From NCBI GenBank assembly GCA_036365455.1, contig JAWQUS010000008.1, positions 17,405,501 to 17,469,500 on the forward strand: a stretch of 64,000 nt of DNA, written 5' to 3'. The translations under genes were made by a program, and so were the position numbers. Source of the stretch: Macrosoma leucophasiata. Lineage: Eukaryota > Arthropoda > Insecta > Lepidoptera > Hedylidae. A model generated the notes under the pieces. That model made no database searches. It was not told the DNA's origin and was given only the letters and a program-made list of their open reading frames with translations. This document shows positions 22,801 to 31,800 of the stretch, piece after piece (position 1 is the first letter of the stretch; each line of letters starts with the position of its first letter).

Positions 22801-25800
22801 GAAAATACATACACATATACATACACACGAGTATAAAGACGTGATTATAATACAAAATTGAGATGACCGCCGTATTCCGTGTAAATGAGTTATGTAGTTG
22901 GAAATAAGTAGATACCTACCTAGAGGTTTGATACGATAATATTTGATAAAGGACGATCTACTCTTACGAATTTTCGATCACGTCAGGTGTCCTGACGCGA
23001 GTTCAACATTTTTACCCATCTAAAAAAGTCAAACGCCCCTAAAAAAGATTTCACTACAAAAATTATACCTACCTCACAATTATAAAGAATTGTTAGGTAT
23101 GCGTTCATCGAAACGTAATATTTTATTTTGTTAACCAGATACGACATGAAGAACATGACCAAAGATGTGGAGTCGGCTGACTTCGATCCCTTCTTGGAAA
23201 GGAAACTAAGCAATCCTACCTCGTAAGTATAACGCATTATATTGCACATGCACAACGTACCTACTTATTTCTTACAGACAATTTCAAACATAAGAGCGTC
23301 ACGTGTCGCTTTACTTAAGTAGGATCATGTAGGATGAACGTAAAATAAACGCAATCATTTCTGGTCTGCGAGTAGGTATATTTTTATGGCTTTATCGACA
23401 TGTAGGTCAAGAACGGGGTTGCGAGTATAATGTATAACGGCTGGTACCTATTTAGTTTCGATTTAGTATTTTATGATCGTACATGCCATTATATTCTAAT
23501 TTAACAACATTATAATATTTGCGAATAAATTATTTGTTTAATTATTTATAATTGGTCGATTTTTTTAAGTAGTTGCCTACGCGCATACGTGTAAAATCTC
23601 AAAAATGTGTCCATATAGCATCTCGCGAAAAAATTTACATGTATGGCAATTACGATTATTAGAAGAATTAATTAAATCACTTATACTGACTATCGACGTT
23701 TTTTATTAAATTTTAATTTAATTTCTGTAGTTTATCTAATTTTTTATGCTTTACAGCACAGGGGGGGGGATCTTTCATAGGCTGGTGTACTAGAGCAGCC
23801 AACGTATCAAATCCGGCCCGGGTAACGATAGTCTGGCGATCACCAGCTTTTATAGACCAAAAAGTTTAGGGTTTAAACCTATCTGCTTCGTAATTTTAAT
23901 AAGTAGTATTCATTATTTTTATAAACTTAATTGATTCCTTAAGATTAAAAACAATGTGTAACCATGTTTAATATAAGAATTGCCGTGCGAATTGCGAATT
24001 AACTTTACTTGATACCGCTCTGCGAATGCGAATTTAATCAGAATAATATGGCGCTTATTAAGTATTTGTTACTGCAGTTCAGAAAAATCATATGATTTCG
24101 CTCCGTAGTATTTACACCTTCTTAAACTCTTGGTTGTACCTCGGTCGCGAAGTGCAGAGAAATTCGTATATTTACCTGTCTCTATTTCTAGTATTCTCTA
24201 GGTAAGGCGTAGGGACCGTCCACAAGTGGACATGAATTCTTCCGCTACTACCGTCAGTCAACCTAACAATGATGGCCATACCATTTGAATAGGGCAGTAG
24301 TTGCTACTGGTGGTAGAACTCCAGTGACGTAGGCACCGCCGCATTACCTAATATACTTGCCGCTAAGTGGTAGTGTTCAGCACTATCGTGTTCCGATCAG
24401 GTGGTAATGTACGGACCTGTAATTTCCGGCACAGAGGCATAACACCTTAGACCTCAGGAGTGGTAACGCATCTGCATTTTGACCTTGGTCTTTGTGTGGG
24501 TGTCTATAGGCTGCAGTCATCACTTAACATGTGAGCTGCATGCTTGCTTGCCACTTCCATAACATAAAAAAAGTAAATATAAAAACGCAGGATGGCCAGC
24601 AGCGTTCCGCTATAAAACTACCGCCACTGCGTGGCGATTAGTCGCTTTTGTCCAGCACTGGACATCTTTCGTATGAAATGTTGATCTCTAGATAATACTA
24701 GATCAAAAACGCGGAGCAATTCAACCGCCTAACTATATAACTTTTGTTTTTATATTATTAGATTATCTATTTATACGCAATAATGCATGCGAGGTTAACG
24801 ACCCGGTTAGTCCAGCGGTGTGAGATGACCGTTTGATTCGAAGGGTCGCGGGTTCGATCCCCGCACCGGGACAAATATTTGTATGGTCTACAGATATTTG
24901 TTTAGGGTCTGGCTGTTTGTGTATGTGTTGTATGTGTACAACGGCACCCACGACACAGGTTTACCTACTGTGGGTCTGTGAGTGTAAGCGTAAATAAATA
25001 AAATAAATCTTCTTTAAAAATATTTTTGTCACGATTAACGTTTTCGGTTTTTGTTTGCCCTTTCATACCGCCTATGAGAACCAAAGCGATAACTGTCGTG
25101 ATAACATAAGTAGGTACCTAAGCGGTATTGAGGCGATAGCGATCATTTTTAACTCTTAGGATAGCCTAACACACATGTAATAGTTCTAATAATTTCATTT
25201 CAGCGATATGGACACTCTTACGCATCTGCTAAAAGCTTCCCTCGGCACCGGTATTCTAGCGATGCCCCGGGCGTTCAAATGTGCGGGTCTAGTCGCCGGG
25301 ATATTCTTCACTATCCTGGTCGCAGTTGTTTGCACACACTGCGCCTATGTCCTCGTAAGTGCCATTACAGATTCTTTTGCAAGAAAGAAAAGAAAAACGA
25401 AATATTTTTTTTGCGTAAAAACAAATCATAGCGAAAAAAAAACGGTCAAGTGCGTGTCGGGCAACGCGTAGTGTAGGGTTCCGTAGTTACAGAGTAAGAG
25501 AGTAAGAGATGTATCTAATGAAAAAAAATATACTTACTTTCTATGGATTTGTGCGAAATTTTCGAGCAAGATACATTTGGTCGACTATTGGCCAAATACT
25601 CAAACGTCTCTCAATTTTGAAACGCGCGCCATCTCTATCGTTTGAACGTGTTTTATAAAGACAGAAGACTTTTAAGTCCCGCTTAGATTTAAGTGACGTT
25701 TTAGTATTTGGCCGTATTACTCGCAAACTTGTAGTCATAAAAAAAATCCGCGTGTTTCATGACATGTAGGGGAGGTAAGTACCCTAAATTAAAAAAAAAA

Positions 25801-28800
25801 ACTTTTTTTTATTTTACCACTTGGTCGGCGTGATAAAGGTGTACTAGTGACAAATTTCAAGCTCTAGCTCTAGTACCTACGAAATGTTTGCATTTAGTGT
25901 AAAAACCGAGGACGGGCAGACAGACAGACGGACATGGCGAAACTATAAGGGTTCTTTGTTTACTACGGAACACTAAAAACTACTACTTACAGTATAATTA
26001 ATAATTAAAAAATAGGAAATATGGAAAAATATAGGTAGGTACGTAATTAAGTTCCTCTATTTCTTTACAAGACAAAAAATAACTATGTAAGTACCTACTT
26101 TAACGCATTTGATTGTTACAAAGATATTAAAAAAGGAAAAAGAAAAAAAAATTCGTCATAATGAATATCAGTCACTTAGCAGAGTTTCATGTGCAGTGAC
26201 TACTGAGAATAACCCTGTTAAAAAACAAACTCAGTGTGGCTCTTAAAAAAAAACACACATGCTATGAATAGTATATAATAATATGCAAACACAACGTCCG
26301 ACGTCTTATTTTTAGTACTTTCTTATATGCAATATCCATCTTTGTTCTGAGCGCCTCACAATATGTTTGAGCTGATATGCGTATGCAAGAATCATGCAAG
26401 AATGGTATGGAAATAAAGGATGGCTGTTATTAGAAAAACACGTTCTTTTCCCTACAGAAAATTCAAACAAAAATGACTATGAAAATGCAATGGAATATTA
26501 ATGGAATATACTTACTCGTTTGCTTTTATTTATAACTAGCTGTTGCTTGCGGCTTCGCCCGCGGGACGTCGTTGTGGATGTCGTTTTCTAAATAACTAAG
26601 TAGCCTATGTTCTTTCTCAAAGTCAGCTCTATCTTTGTACCAAATTTCATTAAAATCGGTTCCGTTGTTTGGACGTGAAAAGGTAACAGACAGACAGACA
26701 GAGTTACTTTCGCATTTATACTATAGTAGGGAATTTTGATTTGCCTAGTGAATTATAAGGTACCTACATTACAAACAATTTGCATTCGCGAGTTGTGCAT
26801 GCGCATATTATTATGCATTCACGGTGTGTATTATTAATTTCCTGTGCGTCTATTTATTAACGCTGGCGCATCCCGTTCCTGTTTCGCGGTTGACCGAAAC
26901 ACTATTATTTTATTTTCAGATAAAGTGCTCCCACGTTCTGTATAAAAAAACAAGGAAGACCACGATGAGTTTTCCTGAAGTGGGTGAAGCTGCACTCGAC
27001 AACGGGCCGCAATGGTGCCGACCGTGGTCCAACGTGTTTAGGCAAGTATTATACCAATATTTATAATAAGGCCGGACGTCTCTTCCATGGATAGGTATTA
27101 CAAGGGATGGCAGCGGCCTACCCCCTTCCTTCTAGAGAAGGGTATCCCAACCTACCTATTGTCGAGGCTTTCCCGGAGTATAAATAATATTTCCATGCTT
27201 CTATAGTTTTTGAGCTGAAATGAAGATGATGGTTAGTGAAGTTCAATAATAACCAAGTTTTTAGAGAAGCCTGGAGTTTAGGTAAAAAAAAATCACATAG
27301 TGCATATTATGTAACGGATAACATTAACCCACCGTCCCACGCATTTTTTGGCTAGGAGAAAAAGTAGGAGAAGGTCGTACTCATTAACTTCCAAAATGAG
27401 ACAATGTCATCATTAACTCTTAGTTCACATGGATGTTAAGTGATGACTGCAGCCTATTGATCCAGCCATCTACACAAAATCCAGAGGTCAAAAGGCAGAT
27501 GCGTTGCCACCCCTACTTCGAGACAAATTTGACGAATGAAACATAAGTACTTATTTCATCAATCATTTAGACCAGAGGTTCCCAAACTATTTTTTCTTGT
27601 AGACCCCTTTCAATTTTTTTCTGGTTTCCGTGGACCCCCTCCTTGCTACATTTATATCACATTCCCATATTTCCAAATTTTATTCACGCCTACGTAGACC
27701 CACATCGAGTCCCATGGACCCCAAGGGGTCTATATGGACCACTTTGGTCTAAATCAGTGATTCCCATCACTGATTTAGACCATAAATTTAGATCTGTCTC
27801 AGGTGATATAAAGTCTCATAAACGTCCATGGTAATATAAAATCCCAAGTTCATTCTTCTCTTACGACAGGCAGGCAGGCAAGTTACTCCTTATTAAATCA
27901 GCTATCTGCCAGTGAAAGTCCCGTCAAAATCGTCAAAATCGGCGAGACTCAAATTCTGTTTATTTCTTTGTAGGTATGTATGTATATGTATGGTTGTATG
28001 GAGATAAAAGTAGCCTAAGTTACTCCTTATAACTACAGCTATCTGCCAGTGAAAGTCCCGTCAAAATCGGATACACTCCTTATCTACTTATTTGTATGTA
28101 GGTATGTATGTATGTCTGGATGTATGGAGATAAAAGTAGCCTAAGTTACTCCTTATTACATCAGCTACCTACCCGTGGAAGTGCCGTCAAAGTCGGATAC
28201 ACTCCTTATCTACTTATTTGTATGTAGGTGTATATGTATGTATGGATGAATGGAGATAAAAGTAGCCTAAGTTACTCCTTATTACATCAGCTACCTACCC
28301 ATGGAAGTCCCGTCAAAGTCGGATACACTCCAATTCTAGTTATTTGTATGTAGCTATGTATGTATATATGAATGTATGGAGATAAAAGTAGCCTAAGTTA
28401 CTCCTTATCACATCAGCTATCTGCCAGTGAAAGTCCCGTCAAAATCGGTCCAGCCGTTCCCAAGATTAGCCCCGCCAAACAGACAGACAGACAAAAATTG
28501 TAAAAAATGTGGTTTTGGTTTATGTACCGTGTATACATACTTATAAAAAAATAAAAATAAAATACGCTTACACTCACAGCCCCACATTAGGTATAAACCT
28601 GTGTTGTGGGTGCCGTTATACACATACAACACATGCACAAACACCCAGACCCGAAAAAAATATCTGTAGGTCATACAAATATTTGTCCCGGTGCGGGGAT
28701 CGAACCCGCGACCCTTCGAATCAAACGGTCATCTCACACCGCTAGACTAACCGGGTCGTCGAATATGCATTTAGTAAAAAGAGGTTATTTTAATATTACA

Positions 28801-31800
28801 AACAGACACTCCAATTTTATTTATTTGTATAGATGTGATGTATGCCTGACACCATAATACCTACTATCTCCTAAACTAGTTTAGCTATATCCAAATTATT
28901 TCTATGTATGTATGTATGTATGTATCTTCACGCCAGGTCCCTAACGGGGTAGCCAGAGAGTGTAGAGCGCCAGATATCCCGGTCCTGACATACCTCTCGT
29001 GCCTCATCTACCTTCATCATTCTCTTAATACATGCACGCCGATTCCTAAGACTATTTATCTATACAAATTAATAAAATTGGAGTGTCTGTTTGTAATATT
29101 AAAATAACCGCTTTTTACTAAATGCATATGTATGTATACACGGTACATATACCAAAACCACATTTTTTACAATTTTTGTCTGTCTGTCTGTCTGTCTGTC
29201 TGTTTGGCGGGGCTAATCTTGGGAACGGCTGGACCGATTATGACGGGACTTTCACTGGCAGATAGGTGATGTGATATGGAGTAACTTAGGCTACTTTTAT
29301 ACTAGCTGCGCCGACGACTTCGTCCGGGTAGATACTGAACAATCATATTTTTTCTCACGTGGGCGAAGTCGCGGGCACAGCTCGTATGAAATATAAAATA
29401 TGACCTACTTAACACTACTAATAACCAATAATGTTTTAATTACAGAATCTTCATCTTGGTCAGCCTTTTCCTTACTTATTTTGGAACTTGCTCTGTTTAC
29501 ACAGTTATCATTGCCTCAAACATACAGAAGGTTAGTAATCATCATTACCATATCATACTTAAGTATACGATAATTCTGGTAGTTATCAAAGATCCTGCCT
29601 TGCTTTTCAAGAATAATTGGCGGCTGTACCCAGTGCCGGATTAGCCATATAGCAGTAGCATTTGCTGCCTCCTGCTATTAAAACCACAAATAATATGTCA
29701 AATATGTAGTACCTACACCTTAGCTATTCTCAAAGTGAGCGTTAGCCACGCTGTAATTATCTATCTATGTATATTATTATGTTGCAAGTTGGTAATACCA
29801 CGATACTTACAGGGGGAATCCCCTAATATTGTTTTCCATTCCCTTTCGTAAATTTTCTGTTTTATTTACATCCTAAATTTCAGTAGGCAATGAGGGCCCC
29901 ATAGTCACATTTGCTACGGGCCCCGCACCAGCTTTATCCGGAACTGACTGTACCTCAGTATCTTTTTAGGGTTCCGTAGTAAACAAGGAACCCTTATAGT
30001 TTCGCCATGTCCGTCTGTCTGTCTGTCTGTCTGTCCGCGGTTTAGCGCAAAAACTATATGTACTAGAGACTTGAAATTTGGCACAAGTATACATCTTAAT
30101 TACGCTGACAAAGTGGTAGAATAAAAACATGAAAAAATATATATTTAGGGTAACCTCGCCTACATGTAACTTGTTCCATAGAGTGTGTAGTATCGTTGGA
30201 TAGGTTTTTAAAAAATAGTATGGATGTCCGAACATCATTTTTCGATTTAGTTAACTGTTCGTGACTTATTAAGCTTTAAAGTGCAAATTTTCGTTAGACT
30301 CAAGTGTCCCCCCCCCTCCCCCTACAGACTAAACGGTTGTTGTTAGAAATTTAAACGTTACGGCAATAGTATCTATATATAACGAAATTAAAAGGAAAAC
30401 TATCACACTTAAGTTGGCCTTGCAAGTTTGCGAGTAATAGTCGATCAAATGTACTTTACTCGAAAAATTCGAACAAGTCCTTACAAAATATTTTTTATTT
30501 TTTTTTATTTCATCTTTTACTCTGTAACTACGGAACCCTACACTGCGCGTGGCCCGACATGCACTTGACCGGTTTTTTTATTTAAAATAAAAATATTGTT
30601 TTGGAGAATTGAGAGATTTTCTAAGTTCCTAGTTATTAAATAACCTTTTGTCCTCATTCGCATGTTAGATTTTATTTATCCTTTCGTGCCTCCTATTACA
30701 GCAAGAGCTATTATTACTATTTGATTTTCTATCGCTAACATCATCATACCGCCGACTAAGAAAGTAACGCCAGTCAGATTTTTTTTGTCATGAAGTGGCA
30801 AACAAGCACATAGTTCACGTTGATAGTATGTGAATACTGCAGCCTATAGACATCTACATTGAAAAACAATGTAGATAGATGCGTTGTCACTCAATGTTGA
30901 TATGCCCTTCTGCATGTGCGTTCATGATAGTGCATATCATTTAGCGGCAGGGAAATTAGGTAGTGCGGTGGTACCTACGCTCGCGAGCTCCGTCACTCGA
31001 TCTCTACCACAAGGCAGATTACCTTTATTTCTTCGTTTAGTAGTAATTTTACTAAACTACTACGTTGTGAAACAATTGTAAAATTATCATCAACGTGCAT
31101 GCTAATGCAAATGCATCACTGTATGTACACATCCATGTAATTAAAAATGAATTACCTACAACTGAGACCCACCAGAACATTTTTACGAGTTTCAGATACA
31201 TTCTGAGTAATAATAAGTTAATTAAAAAATATGTTATGTCCTATAAACTTTTTGTCACAAAAATGGTAAAACTCTCGATTATCAAATTATGTACAGTCAG
31301 GAAATTCGCCGCTTATCTTAAATCAATGAAATGTGACTATTATTGCCACCGCATAAAGTGTCCGTGTGGTCAAGCGGCGAGTTCCCTGATAGCATGAACC
31401 TCCGTTGACATCATCCGATTTCCGCCACCTTTGCAGTAGGGGGGGGGAGAGTCCTAAGGATATCTCAATAAAATATTTTCATTTGTAACATTTATTTTTA
31501 AGTTTCGTACTAAAAAGGTTAGGATAAAATAGCTCCATAGTTAAATTGATATTAACTATGGAGTTATTTTAACCTACACTTTTCAGTACGAAACTTCCTA
31601 ACAAATACACGTGTGCTGCAGAAAAAAATCTGTTACTTAGTAATAATAACCTGTAATTTCTGTTGAAATGAATACAAAACATTCCTTTTGCAGCAGTTAT
31701 TATTAAATTACAGTATTAAGTTAAATTAATATTTCAATAAAACTCAATGGGCCAAAACGTAACCGGCGAATCGTGGGTGTTTGCATGTATGATTGAATGC

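Larger units (their letters stand above)
28383..29300. repeat. Large interrupted palindrome (transporter intron 5)
   Basis: Left arm 28,390-28,540 plus 28,763-28,842; right arm 29,060-29,300 is the inverse, matching through GGCGGGGCTAATCTTGGGAA, TTTACAATTTTTGTCTGTC and ATTGGAGTGTCTGTTTGTAA. The left arm holds the SINE and the centre (28,905-29,051) holds a retroposon tail. Confidence 0.8.

Noticed and set aside
24763..24951. Open frame reading GAGIEPATLRIKR on the - strand (also at 28606-28857 on +)
   Set aside because: It is a translation of the tRNA-like head of the SINE (B box region). Spurious proteins of this type arise wherever the repeat occurs.
28009..28400. Regularly spaced repeats that might suggest a CRISPR-like array
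   Set aside because: The units are contiguous 126-bp tandem copies without unique spacers, in a eukaryotic intron; this is a minisatellite.
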